Shown: positions 34,645 through 44,712, counted from the stretch's first letter. The stretch is DNA of 64,000 nucleotides from Undibacterium sp. YM2 (GCF_009937975.1 NZ_AP018441.1:6420813-6484812); one strand, 5' to 3'. The notes: generated from the sequence alone by a model not told the origin. Translations and numbers: made by a program.

Positions 34645-35058
34645 TCAGGGCAATTGGGTCACAACCTTGACCGTGGCATCCACCGCTGATTTTTCTATAT
34701 AGCCTATGCCTGTAGGATTGGCAGCCACGGCTTTTTTGACTTCTGCACTATTGTGCAATTCCTTCGGTGCTGTACCTTTGCCGGTGAACACCAGCTTGGA
34801 CCAGATGGTTTTTACTTCAGACAAGTCCTTGTCGGCGACTTTCTTGTAGAACTCTGCACGTATCGGTGAGTTGTCTGGCAAATCGACAGGAGTAAACATG
34901 GCCGACTTGCCGAGGAAAAACTGCGAAGCCTGGGTTGCTGTCATGGCGGTTGCCGGGTTGGCAGTATTAACGATCACTACCAGCTCGGCTGCTTGCACCA
35001 TTGCAGTGCCAGTCATGACAGTGGCGGCCAACAAAAACTGTATCAATTGCTTATTCAT
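34645..35058 (-). CDS. Small PstS-like periplasmic binding protein
   Basis: 137 residues from ATG 35058 behind GGGAGG. It has a signal peptide (MNKQLIQFLLAATVMTGTAM, cleavage after VQA). The mature protein has the short phosphate-binding-protein-like pattern: VVIVNTANPATAMTATQASQ, FFLGKSAMF, SPIRAEFYKKV, FTGKGTAPKELHNSAEVKKA and NPTGIGYIEKSAV. It is about a third the length of PstS, corresponding to one lobe, and may be a ligand-presenting or sensing protein rather than a transporter component. It starts 14 bp after the porin gene ends on the same strand, so the two form an operon, with two chemoreceptor genes next downstream. Confidence 0.82.
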   Translation of the reverse strand: MNKQLIQFLLAATVMTGTAMVQAAELVVIVNTANPATAMTATQASQFFLGKSAMFTPVDLPDNSPIRAEFYKKVADKDLSEVKTIWSKLVFTGKGTAPKELHNSAEVKKAVAANPTGIGYIEKSAVDATVKVVTQLP

Positions 35059-35072
35059 CGCGCCTCCCCCCA

Positions 35073-36266
35073 TCAGAATACAAAATCAACTGCTGCTGCA
35101 AACACGGTCACTGGACCTTTGAAACCCGGCTTGGCATTGATGAATACCCCTGGGCCATTGTCGGGTGACATTCTGTCGAGCTGTAATTTCAAAGCGGCAG
35201 ATTTATGGAAATCCCAGCGTACACCTATGCTGTTGCTGCTTTGTATAGGAGATGCTGACGCCAGGGCATTTGCGCCCAGAGTGTAAGGCAGCAACGGGCC
35301 AGCAGCTGGCAGGCCTGCGACGGTGCGTGGGCTGTCCTGGGTGGCGGATGCGTGGACTACATAGGGAAGGAAGGCACCCATGCGGTAGCCAAACATGGTG
35401 TACCAGGAAGTGGTGTCAGCAATAGACAGGCTGGCAGATTTACGCTTGCCATATTCTGCCTGTACTACCATGCTCTTCCAGTCCACACCGAGACCGACTG
35501 AAGTGAAAGAAGCCTTGGTGTCATTTACCGCAATTGCATTTGCAGCAGAGGCAAAACCGAACTTCGTCAGGCCAGAAACCAGGGTGTTGAGGTTAGTGGA
35601 ATTATCAACAGTGACATTCGCATCGACACGGCCAAAACGGAAAGTGAAAGGACCGTTTTCAGCAACGATATTGATGCTTGATACCTTTTTGAATTTCGCT
35701 GTAAAGCCACCGCGGTTGTCCGAGTCCGTCACACCATAAGCAACTTGTGCAGTCACGGCAGTATCACCAAGATTGGTCTGGTACAGTAGGTCGGCACCAT
35801 CCAGGCTTTCCAGTGTAACCTGGGTGTACATTTCTACTGGCGGGCGCAACATGGTGTTGGCATAGCCTACATTGCGATAATCAGAAATCATATACACAGG
35901 CAGGCCAACGCGGCCCACGCGTATGTTCAGGTTGTCAGATACCTTGGCTTTGGCAAAGGCCCAGGCCAGTTCTGCACCAAAATTGTCCGTAACGTTTTTA
36001 CGCACCAGACCCTGCCCCGTAAAAGACAGCCAGTCATTCATTTTTGCCGTGACCTGCAAACCAAGATTGGAATCCACCCCGGTTTTTGCACCGCTGGTGA
36101 CTCCAGCCAATTGATTTGGACGGGCAAATTCTGCGTCAGAAGTATTGCTGCGTGTCAGTGCGGCAGTACCAAATCCGCTAACGGTGATGTTCGATGTGTC
36201 CTCAGCCCAGGCGGCTGAAACAGCGGATGCCATCGCCAATAAAGTGATAAAAGGTTTCAATTTCAT
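35073..36266 (-). CDS. Outer membrane porin-like beta-barrel protein
   Basis: 397 residues with signal peptide (MKLKPFITLLAMASAVSAAW, cleavage after AWA). The mature part begins ITVSGFGTAALTRSNTSDAE, has alternating hydrophobic strands through its length (LSFTGQGLVRK, NIRVGRVGLPVYM, TFRFGRVDANV, VDWKSMVVQAEYGKR) and ends VDFVF with a terminal Phe, the usual signal for BAM assembly. It is shorter in loops than general porins and may be selective. It is upstream of the PstS-like gene in one operon, suggesting uptake or sensing of the same small anion. Confidence 0.85.
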   Translation of the reverse strand: MKLKPFITLLAMASAVSAAWAEDTSNITVSGFGTAALTRSNTSDAEFARPNQLAGVTSGAKTGVDSNLGLQVTAKMNDWLSFTGQGLVRKNVTDNFGAELAWAFAKAKVSDNLNIRVGRVGLPVYMISDYRNVGYANTMLRPPVEMYTQVTLESLDGADLLYQTNLGDTAVTAQVAYGVTDSDNRGGFTAKFKKVSSINIVAENGPFTFRFGRVDANVTVDNSTNLNTLVSGLTKFGFASAANAIAVNDTKASFTSVGLGVDWKSMVVQAEYGKRKSASLSIADTTSWYTMFGYRMGAFLPYVVHASATQDSPRTVAGLPAAGPLLPYTLGANALASASPIQSSNSIGVRWDFHKSAALKLQLDRMSPDNGPGVFINAKPGFKGPVTVFAAAVDFVF

Positions 36267-36556
36267 GCTATCTCCTTGAAAGTTTCTTCATTGTAAGTTT
36301 TATTGGATGGGCAGATTTAGACTGTTTCCTCAGGGAAATTCGCAAAACAATTGCACAGTGACAATTCGAAAGCCGGGAAAAAAATAGCAAGCTGGCATGA
36401 GATTTTTTGATGCCTACTAGGAGATGCTTGACGGAAACATAAATAAAGGCCAGCCTTTTCAAATTAGGTGATGGTCAGACTTACAAAAAGTCATTTCACC
36501 ATTTCTTGCACTTTCCGTGGCGAAATGCCGACAATACGCATGCTTGAAAAGCAAAA
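36267..36556. other. Intergenic stretch, no gene
   Basis: Holds the presumed porin promoter. It is AT-rich near the porin start; I see no repeat or RNA. Confidence 0.35.
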
Positions 36557-36581
36557 ATGGCAGGCCATCAAGGCCTGCCAT
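36557..36581 (-). terminator. Terminator of the TonB receptor gene
   Basis: ATGGCAGGCC pairs perfectly with GGCCTGCCAT around a 5-nt loop; on the minus strand it is followed by TTTTTGCTTTT. It lies about 27 bp after the receptor stop. Confidence 0.85.
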
Positions 36582-36607
36582 CACCAAATCAGTGCGTGCA
36601 AATTTGT

Positions 36608-38827
36608 TTAAAAATCAGCGGTCACTGAAAAATTCCAGCTGCGTGCCGGGACAAAAGTATATTGATCAAATGCGGCACCCTTGCTGTTCACAGAAATGGA
36701 AGTGGCATCCTGTTTGTCGAACAGATTATTGATACCGAACTGCGCCTTCACATTTTTGAGCATCAGCCCATCTGTCTTGTAGCGATAACCGATAGTGAAA
36801 TCCGTCGTGGTATAAGCCGCTATTTTGTAGGCTGCCGGTTCGCCATCTTTTGCATATTGCTGGCCCGTGGTTTTTGCTATCAATGAAGCATGCAAGCCAT
36901 TGGCCTTGTACAGCAAACCAAAAGCAGAGGTGGATTCAGGTGCCTTGGCAACCTGCAAGCCGGTATCTTTTGCCTTGGCACTATTCAGGGAAGCATTCGC
37001 ATGCACTGAGAAACCGCTACCGAGGTAGTAAGTCGCCGCAGCTTCTATCCCCTTGTAGATGACGCCACCCTGGTTGTAATACACGACATCATTGCCTGTG
37101 CCAGTGGATGCAATCTTGTTGTTGAAGTCTATGTAATACACATCGGCATCCAGCGTCAAATCGCGGGATTGATGAACCATACCCAATTGGTAATTGGTCG
37201 ATGTCTGTGGCTTTGGTGTGCTCAGGCTGGGCGTGTTGACATAGAACATGGACAGGTCAGGCACCAGAAAGCCGCGGGCAATTTGTGTATAGGCAGACCA
37301 TTCCTTGTTGATGCTGTAGTTGGCGGTCAGGAAAGGCAAGGTCGTTGTATAGGTTTGTTCTGTAACGGTCGGGATGCGGGTGGTCTGGTTGACCTTGGCA
37401 TCGAGTGAGCGCTGGAAGCTGACATATTTCAAACCTGGAGTAATCGTCAGGTCTGGCATGGCGGCCCATTCAAATTCGACGAAGGGCTGGTATTGCCTCC
37501 AGTTGGAGCCCTGCTCATAAGCGACATTCTTGGGCGCAGTCGATTCTTTCGGGTTGGCGACACCCAGGGTCCAGTCAAAGTCATAGGTATGGCGGTTGGT
37601 GCTGGCATTTTCCATCCAGATGCCCAGACGCAGCAAACCAGCATCAAATTGATTGCTCGCTTTCAGGATATCGCCATTCACGCGGTAGGCATTGAGCTTG
37701 TTATAACCGGGAACATTCAGATTGCCTGTCACACCAGCCTTGGTGCCATTCGCAGTCGCGCCACTGGCGTCCTGGCCGGAATAAGTATCATTAGTATAGG
37801 AGTAGGTGTAGAGGGTATTGTCGATTCCCCAGCCAGCCAGTTTTGACTGCAGGCGTATGTAGTCAAAATCCGTGTTCTTGTTATTGAAGTTGTAGCCGTA
37901 GAAATTCTGGCTCTTAGGATCATTATTGAGTGCATAGTTCTTGCCGAACTGTGCTACCTGGTTCAAGGTCACGCCCCCTTTGTCGGCTGCATAGCTGGTG
38001 ATCTTGTTGAAGGTCGAGAACACGGTCAGCGTGGTGTCCTTACCCAGGCTGCGCTGCAGTTTGAACTGGTAATTGTCTTCGGTTACTCCGCTATAAGTCA
38101 GGTAGCCATCTGTCGTCAGGCGCGAGCCATTGAACATGAAACGGGTATCGCCAAAATACGAGCTGGTGCCGCTGTCGATTTGCACACCAGTCATCCTGGT
38201 ATTCCAGGAACCAAATGTGGCATAAGGCGAGAAATGAAAATCCTGCGACAACTCTTTGGAAAACAGATTGACTGAGCCACCAAATGTCGCCTGCCCCAGG
38301 TTGCTGGCATTGCCAGGACCACGTTCTATGACCATGCCACCGATGATGCGTGCCGGGAAATACGAGGTGGAATGATGAGTAGGATTATTGGTGTCGCCAA
38401 AAGGAATGCCATCATAGGTGATGTTATATTCGCCATCCTGAAAACCACGCAGCGTCACCTTGGTTTCGGCCAGACCTGGCCCATTTGCAGATACACCTGC
38501 ACCTACGCTGGGAGCGATGCGTGCCACCGCATTAAAATCTGCGAGCGGCGTCACGGATTGTTCTATAAAGGTAGCCGTGATCACGGACTGGGGCTGAGTC
38601 GCTTTCAGCGAAGTTTGTACCGGTGCCCGGTTACCTATTGAAGAGCCACTGATGACAACACGCGATTTGATGGCATCAGCATCCAGCGCGGACGGTGACT
38701 CCTGTACAGTTTCAGGAGTGGCAACAGTTTGTGCCCTGGCGTGCTGCTGTGTCATGCATGCGATGGCGAGCAACACCTGCGCCGTCATGATATGCATGGA
38801 AAATTGAACTTGCTTGCGTGTCATCAT
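36608..38827 (-). CDS. TonB-dependent outer membrane receptor
   Basis: 739 residues (or 738 from the second ATG) with a signal peptide ending near ARAQ. The plug domain spans about 55-190 (SVITATFIEQSVTPLADFNA, VTLRGFQDGEYNITYDGIPF), then a 22-strand-type barrel follows, ending FNNLFDKQ-like and a terminal Phe (SVTADF). YNITYDGIPFGDTNNPTHHS fits receptors of the FecA/iron-chelate or thiamine-like group, but I cannot name the ligand. There is no N-terminal signalling extension. No ExbBD or siderophore genes are close. It is divergent from the solute-binding/histidine kinase pair. Confidence 0.9.
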   Translation of the reverse strand: MMTRKQVQFSMHIMTAQVLLAIACMTQQHARAQTVATPETVQESPSALDADAIKSRVVISGSSIGNRAPVQTSLKATQPQSVITATFIEQSVTPLADFNAVARIAPSVGAGVSANGPGLAETKVTLRGFQDGEYNITYDGIPFGDTNNPTHHSTSYFPARIIGGMVIERGPGNASNLGQATFGGSVNLFSKELSQDFHFSPYATFGSWNTRMTGVQIDSGTSSYFGDTRFMFNGSRLTTDGYLTYSGVTEDNYQFKLQRSLGKDTTLTVFSTFNKITSYAADKGGVTLNQVAQFGKNYALNNDPKSQNFYGYNFNNKNTDFDYIRLQSKLAGWGIDNTLYTYSYTNDTYSGQDASGATANGTKAGVTGNLNVPGYNKLNAYRVNGDILKASNQFDAGLLRLGIWMENASTNRHTYDFDWTLGVANPKESTAPKNVAYEQGSNWRQYQPFVEFEWAAMPDLTITPGLKYVSFQRSLDAKVNQTTRIPTVTEQTYTTTLPFLTANYSINKEWSAYTQIARGFLVPDLSMFYVNTPSLSTPKPQTSTNYQLGMVHQSRDLTLDADVYYIDFNNKIASTGTGNDVVYYNQGGVIYKGIEAAATYYLGSGFSVHANASLNSAKAKDTGLQVAKAPESTSAFGLLYKANGLHASLIAKTTGQQYAKDGEPAAYKIAAYTTTDFTIGYRYKTDGLMLKNVKAQFGINNLFDKQDATSISVNSKGAAFDQYTFVPARSWNFSVTADF

Positions 38828-39179
38828 TTGCCTTCCAATGAGCTTGGTGGGTAGAAAACCCGCAAGTGTAGGAAGTGCATGTGACAGGACGGTGTAAGCA
38901 GTGTGACTGTTTGATGACGTAACAACAGGCCACGATTGAAAAAAAGGTAAAAAATCTTCAACTCATGAGGAATCGTCACTCATGCCTGGCCGATCGTTGT
39001 ATCTTCTTGGTCTGCGGCAGATGCATAAATATATTTCCTTCTTGCAATCAGTTTGAGTGTGATTGCAGTTTTAATAAATTATTTATACGGAGCATCCTCA
39101 CGTTATCTGTCTACAGCGGCTGCCAGGAGTAAAGAAAGCCAAAGCAAGAAGCTGTTTGTCCTTAAGATGGAGTCCATGA
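38828..39179. other. Divergent intergenic region
   Basis: 352 bp between the TonB receptor and the solute-binding protein. It is AT-rich in its centre and holds one 8-bp inverted repeat (39043-39067). I see no gene in it. Confidence 0.4.
39043..39067. promoter_or_regulatory. Inverted repeat, possible operator
   Basis: TGCAATCA (39043-39050) and TGATTGCA (39060-39067) are perfect complements around a 9-nt spacer, about 113 bp before the solute-binding gene. Function inferred from position only. Confidence 0.4.
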
Positions 39180-40928
39180 ATGGCTGCAATCCGGAAATCC
39201 GACACCATATCAGTAATGTTGCTGGCAACATTGCTGATGCTGCCATGCCTGCATGCACATGCTGATCAACTGGCTGCCGAAAAATGGTTGCGCGAAGAAT
39301 TCAAGATATCCAGTCTGACTGCCACCCAGCAGATGGATGAGATGCGCTGGTTCATTGCAGCGGCAGACAAACTGAAGCGGGCCGGTGTCAGCGAGATCAG
39401 GGTGGCGTCTGAAATCATCGATACCCATGCCTATGAATCCACCGTGCTGGCAAAAGCATTTTTTGAGATTACCGGCATCAAGGTCATTCATGAAACCATG
39501 CCCGAAGGTGAGCTGGTTGAGCGTCTGCAAAAAGCCATGTATGCAGACAAGAGCAGCTACGATGGCTGGATCTCGGACTCTGACCTGATAGGTACCCATT
39601 ACCGTTATGGTGTCATAGAACCACTGTCAGACTATATGAAGGACAAGGGCAGGGAATACACTAACCCCGACCTCGACATCAAGGACTTCATCGGTACCAG
39701 CTTTACGACTGCACCTGATGGCAAACTCTACCAACTGCCAGACCAGCAATTTGCCAATCTCTACTGGTTCCGGGCTGACCTGTTTGCCCGCAAGGACTTG
39801 CAAGAGCAATTCCGGCAAAAATATGGCTATGAACTGGGCGTACCGCAAAACTGGTCAGCCTATGAAGACATTGCAGAATTCTTCAGCAAGGATGTCAAAA
39901 CCATAGACGGCAAAGCTATCTACGGCCACATGGATTATGGCAAGAGTGATCCTTCGCTGGGCTGGCGCTTTACCGATGCCTGGTTATCGATGGCAGGCGC
40001 GGCAGACCGTGGCATACCAAATGGCTTGCCGGTCGATGAATGGGGCATACGTGTCGCGAGTGACAAATGCACGGCAGTAGGTGCCAGTGTTGCCAGAGGT
40101 GGTGCCACCAATTCACCGGCGGCAGTGTATGCACTCAGTAAATACCTGGAATGGCTGAATAAATATGCGCCGCCGCAAGCCAGGCAATTGAATTTTACTG
40201 AGGCCGGGCCAGTGCCGGCGCAAGGCCAGATTGCCCAGCAAATCTTTTGGTATACCGCCTTTACCGCCGCTATGATCAAGCCGGATTTGCCCGTCATGAA
40301 TGCTGATGGCAGCCCCAAATGGCGCATGGCTCCTTCACCTCACGGTGCCTACTGGAAAACCGGTATGCAAAATGGTTACCAGGATGTGGGTTCATGGACC
40401 TTCTTCAAATCAACACCAGAACACCGCAAGGCCGCTGCCTGGCTGTATGCGCAATTCGTCACTTCAAAAAGCGTGTCGCTGAAAAAATCCATCGTCGGCC
40501 TGACCTTCATACGCGAATCAGACATACGTCATGAGTACTTCACAAAAAATGCCTATCGTTACGGCGGCCTGATCGAGTTCTACCGCAGCCCTGCCAGGGT
40601 CGCCTGGACGCCGACAGGGAATAATGTACCGGATTACCCAAAGCTGGCGAGTCTGTGGTGGAGCAATATCGCGCCCGTAGTGCAAGGCGAGATCAGCCCA
40701 CAAATAGCGCTCGACAAACTGGCCGTACAGATAGACCAGGTCATGGCGGAACTGCAAAGCAAGGGTATGAAGAATTGTCCGCCAAAACTTAATCCCGTGC
40801 GTGATACAGCAAAATACCTGACCGACAAGGGCGCACCATGGAAAAAACTGGCGGTGGAAAAACCCAAAGGCGAAACCATTGCCTATGACAAACTATTACA
40901 AGCCTGGCGCGAAGGCCGCGTCAAATAA
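39180..40928 (+). CDS. ABC-type extracellular solute-binding protein (large, sugar/polyol type)
   Basis: 582 residues, ATG 39180 behind GGAG. The signal peptide runs to about residue 28 (ISVMLLATLLMLPCLHAHA). It is a family 1 solute-binding protein of the large type: FFEITGIKVIHETMPEGELV, then DGWISDSDLIGTHYRYGVIE and PDGKLYQLPDQQFANLYWFR. Its size and the PDQQFANLYWFRADLF region recall glycerol/polyol binding proteins such as GlpV. No permease or ATPase gene is nearby. Instead a membrane histidine kinase follows after 60 bp, so it may work as the periplasmic sensor of that kinase. Confidence 0.85.
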   Translation: MAAIRKSDTISVMLLATLLMLPCLHAHADQLAAEKWLREEFKISSLTATQQMDEMRWFIAAADKLKRAGVSEIRVASEIIDTHAYESTVLAKAFFEITGIKVIHETMPEGELVERLQKAMYADKSSYDGWISDSDLIGTHYRYGVIEPLSDYMKDKGREYTNPDLDIKDFIGTSFTTAPDGKLYQLPDQQFANLYWFRADLFARKDLQEQFRQKYGYELGVPQNWSAYEDIAEFFSKDVKTIDGKAIYGHMDYGKSDPSLGWRFTDAWLSMAGAADRGIPNGLPVDEWGIRVASDKCTAVGASVARGGATNSPAAVYALSKYLEWLNKYAPPQARQLNFTEAGPVPAQGQIAQQIFWYTAFTAAMIKPDLPVMNADGSPKWRMAPSPHGAYWKTGMQNGYQDVGSWTFFKSTPEHRKAAAWLYAQFVTSKSVSLKKSIVGLTFIRESDIRHEYFTKNAYRYGGLIEFYRSPARVAWTPTGNNVPDYPKLASLWWSNIAPVVQGEISPQIALDKLAVQIDQVMAELQSKGMKNCPPKLNPVRDTAKYLTDKGAPWKKLAVEKPKGETIAYDKLLQAWREGRVK

Positions 40929-40988
40929 CAGTTCAGACTGGTTCATTCATGCAAGGATTGAACAATAAAGTGCAAAGAAAGGCATAGC

Positions 40989-43214
40989 GTGTTCCTGCGT
41001 AAAAATCTGAGCCTGATAACCGTCACGATACTAATCGTTTCGGCCATCCTGGCACAGTCATACTGGAGTGCCCGGCAAGACAGGGAATTGACGCTGGAAG
41101 CAGAGCGCAGCAATGCCCATGTAGCCGTGCGCCTGCTTGAAGAACATGTGGCCCAGACCATGCAGGATGGCGTGCAAAAACTTGATACTGCAGCGATTGC
41201 CGCCGCCTCTTTCTCGGATGTGGGCGTTGATATCCAGCATTTCATCAATAATTATGATGCCCAGGATTACCGCTATATCAAGGCTTTGCGCTACATAGAC
41301 CTGGCTGGTAATAGCTGGGTCAGCTCGCCTGATTTTCCATCGCATCAAATGTCAGTTGCTGACAGGGATGATATCCATTTCCTCACGCAACATCCTGAAT
41401 ATAAAGAGGTCGTCATCGGTAGCCCGTATGAAAGCCGCTACGACAGCCAGCTGGTCTTGCCTATCGCACGCAATGTGTTTGATAAGACGGGTAAGCAGGT
41501 GGCAATAATCAGCACTGACCTGCGCATCGCTTACTTTGCCGAGCTGTATGCGAATGTGGCAAAAGAGAATAATGCGATGCTGGCCCTGATTGCCAATGCT
41601 GGTTTTATCATCGTTCGCTCCCCGTTTGAGGCGCGCTATGTGAACCGGGATATCAGCAAGGAGCCTGCGACACACAGGCTGGCCAGCCAGGACAAGGAAG
41701 GCAGTTTCACTGACCCTGAATGGCTTGATGATGAGTTTGAGCGTCTGTATGCGTATCGCAAGGTCAGCGGTTTCCCGCTCAGCGTCGTATATGGGCGTGA
41801 TCTTGAAAGTATACTCGCCCCCTGGCACCAGCGCCTGCAAACCAGGGCCATCTTTACTGCGGTGGTGGTTTTGCTACTGCTCGGTGTCATGGCCATGCTG
41901 GCCAGACAATTCCATAAATTGCGGGTGTCTGAAGCGACCCTCAGAAATGCCGAATATAAATTTTCTGAAATTTTTGAACGTTCGCCACTGGCGATTTCCC
42001 TGGTCAATCTGCACACCCGGAAAATCGATGCTGTCAATGATGCCTGGATACGATTATTTGGCTACCGTCAAGAAGACATCGTCGGTCCTGAAGAGCAGTA
42101 CCTGAAATATTTTTGGGTAGATAAAGAAGAGTTACGCAGCTTTGTCTCACTCTTGCGCACTGAGCCGCAGATAGATCATTTTCAGGCGAGACTCAGGCAT
42201 GCTGACGGCAGCATCAGGGTTTGCCTGCTGTCCTCGCGCACTTATATGGCGGATGGTGAAGCTCGTTACATCGTCACCCCGCAGGATGTGACACGCCAGC
42301 TCGCCGCAGAGCAGGACTTGCTGTACCTGAATGCCTCGCTCGAAGACCGGGTTGCCAGGCGTACCGAGAACCTTGAGCGCTCGAATGCAGAACTGGCAGA
42401 AGCCCTGAATTCGCTGCAACTCATGCAAGGTGAATTGATAAAGCAAGAGAAACTGGCCTCGCTGGGTTCGCTGGTGGCAGGTGTGGCGCATGAGCTGAAT
42501 ACTCCCATAGGCAATAGCGTGACCGTTGCCAGTACCCTGCAAGACCAGGCCAGGTTATTGCAGGATGACCTGCAACAAGGGGCGATCAAACGCAGTGCCT
42601 TCAATGCCTTCCTGGAGAGCACCATTTTTGGTGCTGATGTCTTGATGCGCTCTCTGCAGCGTGCTTCTGAACTGATACGCAGCTTCAAGCATGTGGCGGT
42701 CGATCAGTCCAGCGATATGCGCAGGCAATTTGACTTGAGGCAGGTAGTGGAAGAAATCCTGCTGACCAATTCATCCCTGTATGCCAAGACCGGCTTTGCA
42801 ATGCAAACCGATTTGCAGGCAGATATACGTATGGACAGTTATCCTGGCGCGCTGGGACAAATCATAGGAAATTTCCTGACCAATTCCATCCGGCATGGTT
42901 TTGAAGGACGCAGCAGCGGCATGATGTGCCTGAGTACCAGCCTGCTGGACCAGGATCATGTCAAACTTGAATTCAGGGACAATGGCAGCGGGATCGCGCA
43001 AGAGCATTTGACGAAAGTCTTTGATCCCTTCTTTACCACCAAGTTAGGCCAGGGTGGTTCTGGCCTGGGCATGAATATAGTCTATAACCTGGTGAGCAAG
43101 ATACTCGGTGGGAAAATCCAGGTGCACAGTGAAGCTGGCGAGGGTAGCTGTTTTACTGTCATCGTGCCTTTAATTGCACCGGTAGCGGAAGAAAAAACCA
43201 AGCCCCAGTCCTGA
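40989..43214 (+). CDS. Membrane sensor histidine kinase with Cache and PAS domains
   Basis: 741 residues, GTG start. The layout is membrane segment (about 8-25), a large periplasmic double-Cache type sensor (about 30-275, YRYIKALRYIDLAGNSWVSS, VVIGSPYESRYDSQLVLPIA), membrane segment (about 285-303), PAS (about 320-440), coiled coil, HisKA with VAGVAHELNTPIGN (phosphoacceptor H501), and HATPase_c with NFLTNSIRHGF, DNGSGI and GGSGLGMNIVYNLV. No response regulator gene is adjacent, so the output is unknown. Its position 60 bp after a solute-binding protein gene on the same strand suggests a two-protein sensor. Confidence 0.92.
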   Translation: MFLRKNLSLITVTILIVSAILAQSYWSARQDRELTLEAERSNAHVAVRLLEEHVAQTMQDGVQKLDTAAIAAASFSDVGVDIQHFINNYDAQDYRYIKALRYIDLAGNSWVSSPDFPSHQMSVADRDDIHFLTQHPEYKEVVIGSPYESRYDSQLVLPIARNVFDKTGKQVAIISTDLRIAYFAELYANVAKENNAMLALIANAGFIIVRSPFEARYVNRDISKEPATHRLASQDKEGSFTDPEWLDDEFERLYAYRKVSGFPLSVVYGRDLESILAPWHQRLQTRAIFTAVVVLLLLGVMAMLARQFHKLRVSEATLRNAEYKFSEIFERSPLAISLVNLHTRKIDAVNDAWIRLFGYRQEDIVGPEEQYLKYFWVDKEELRSFVSLLRTEPQIDHFQARLRHADGSIRVCLLSSRTYMADGEARYIVTPQDVTRQLAAEQDLLYLNASLEDRVARRTENLERSNAELAEALNSLQLMQGELIKQEKLASLGSLVAGVAHELNTPIGNSVTVASTLQDQARLLQDDLQQGAIKRSAFNAFLESTIFGADVLMRSLQRASELIRSFKHVAVDQSSDMRRQFDLRQVVEEILLTNSSLYAKTGFAMQTDLQADIRMDSYPGALGQIIGNFLTNSIRHGFEGRSSGMMCLSTSLLDQDHVKLEFRDNGSGIAQEHLTKVFDPFFTTKLGQGGSGLGMNIVYNLVSKILGGKIQVHSEAGEGSCFTVIVPLIAPVAEEKTKPQS

Positions 43215-43281
43215 TCCTGATCTTAATTTTGCTCTTGCAGCAGGGACTGGGGCTAGTATTACAAAAAGCGATAACCCAGAT

Positions 43282-44697
43282 TTACTTGTTGCTGCACTCA
43301 GTCTTATTGCCCTGCATGCGGCACTCAGTAATCAGCTTACCTTGCTTGTTCCAGGCCTGGACTTTCCAGCTTTGCTGTTCACGCTCCATGGTCATGAAGC
43401 CGACTTCATTCGAATTGCTGAAGTAATCCAGTTTTGCCTCAGTATACGGTGTGGAATTGGCGGCCAGTGGCACAGGCAGCGGTGTATCAAGCGAAGAGCC
43501 ACCATTGCCTGAAACAAATTGCACAGGATGATCAGTACTGAAAGTCAGCGCTTCAAACAAATGCACATGACCGGACAGGGTCGCCTGTACTTTGGAAGGG
43601 AACAAGCGCGTGGTATTCAGGGTTTGCATGATGTCCTGCATGGCGAGATTGCCAGGGAAGATATTCAGTGGCCCATCTTTTTTACGTTCAGCAGCAAAGG
43701 CCAGCACAGGGTGGTGGTCGATGAAGATATTGAAGTCTGCACTTTCTGCCAGCTTGTTGACGGTCTTGAACTGCTCCATATATAACTTGTAGGCAGCATC
43801 GGTTTTTGCAAGTGGTTTGATAGGCACTTTGGCTGAGTCAAAGATGATCAGTTGCGCCTGCTCGCTGCCTATACGGCCCAACGGTACGGCATAAGGATCG
43901 CTATAGTCGCCACGCATGTCATCTGATTCATCAACACAGTCACGTCCCCTCTTCAAAGGACGCGGGTCCATCAGGCGCCACCAGCCCTGGCCTGCACGGA
44001 CGCAGGTTTCATGATTGCCGCGCACGACTACCCAGGGCGCAGCCTTCAGCAAAGCCTGCGCTGGTGTAAAAAAATCTGCCTGCCAGGTATCCCAGCCATA
44101 ACCCCATGGGCTGCCTGCACATTCCTTATTTCCTTCGGGGCAGGCATTTTCGCGGTAGTGATAATCTCCAACATGTACGACCAGGTCAGGCTTGAAGCGC
44201 GCTGCGGTTTCCACCATTTCGCGGAAGGCCCATTTCTCGCTGTCATTGCAAGACTGGAAGTAATTGTCTGCGACTTTCAAACGACAACCGGTATCACCAA
44301 TGACGATGATTTTTTGTGCGACCGGTTTTGGTATCGGTAAATCCCGTCCGCCGACACTGGCTGTTTTGGTAGTCGGCAGCAAGGGTGCTTCACAAGTCAG
44401 CACAGGAAAATCGGAAGGCTTGCTGTCTTCCGGTTTGCTGGCTGTCTTGCGCAAAGGCAGAGTACTTGGCCCTGCCCTGTGGTTCATCGCAACCATGTTG
44501 CCATCCTGCGCCAGGGAAGGACAGATATTGTCTGTCGTCACAGCGCGGGCTATGGCCTGGCCATTTTCGCCCAATACCACCCAGGCAGCCTGTATTTTTG
44601 CATCGTGTTGTGTAGGCAGGCTGCTACAGGCCGCCAGCAAACTGCTGATGGCAGCGATGGCGAGCAGTCGTCGTTCTGGCAAGCTATGTGTGTGCAT
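43282..44697 (-). CDS. Calcineurin-like metallophosphoesterase, lipoprotein
   Basis: 471 residues from ATG 44697, which has GGAGAACA just upstream; ATG 44709 is an alternative four codons earlier. The signal sequence has a lipobox-like LAAC, so it is likely an envelope lipoprotein. Metal-binding motifs of the family are all present: VIGDTGCR, VVHVGDYHYRE, VVVRGNHETC, FIDHHPVL and LSGHVHLFE. These enzymes cleave phosphomono- or diesters with a dinuclear metal site. A Cys-rich segment lies in the NACPEGNKECAG loop. It is followed upstream by a serine hydrolase gene 15 bp away on the same strand. Substrate unknown. Confidence 0.87.
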   Translation of the reverse strand: MHTHSLPERRLLAIAAISSLLAACSSLPTQHDAKIQAAWVVLGENGQAIARAVTTDNICPSLAQDGNMVAMNHRAGPSTLPLRKTASKPEDSKPSDFPVLTCEAPLLPTTKTASVGGRDLPIPKPVAQKIIVIGDTGCRLKVADNYFQSCNDSEKWAFREMVETAARFKPDLVVHVGDYHYRENACPEGNKECAGSPWGYGWDTWQADFFTPAQALLKAAPWVVVRGNHETCVRAGQGWWRLMDPRPLKRGRDCVDESDDMRGDYSDPYAVPLGRIGSEQAQLIIFDSAKVPIKPLAKTDAAYKLYMEQFKTVNKLAESADFNIFIDHHPVLAFAAERKKDGPLNIFPGNLAMQDIMQTLNTTRLFPSKVQATLSGHVHLFEALTFSTDHPVQFVSGNGGSSLDTPLPVPLAANSTPYTEAKLDYFSNSNEVGFMTMEREQQSWKVQAWNKQGKLITECRMQGNKTECSNK

Positions 44698-44712
44698 ATT
44701 GTTCTCCATCTT

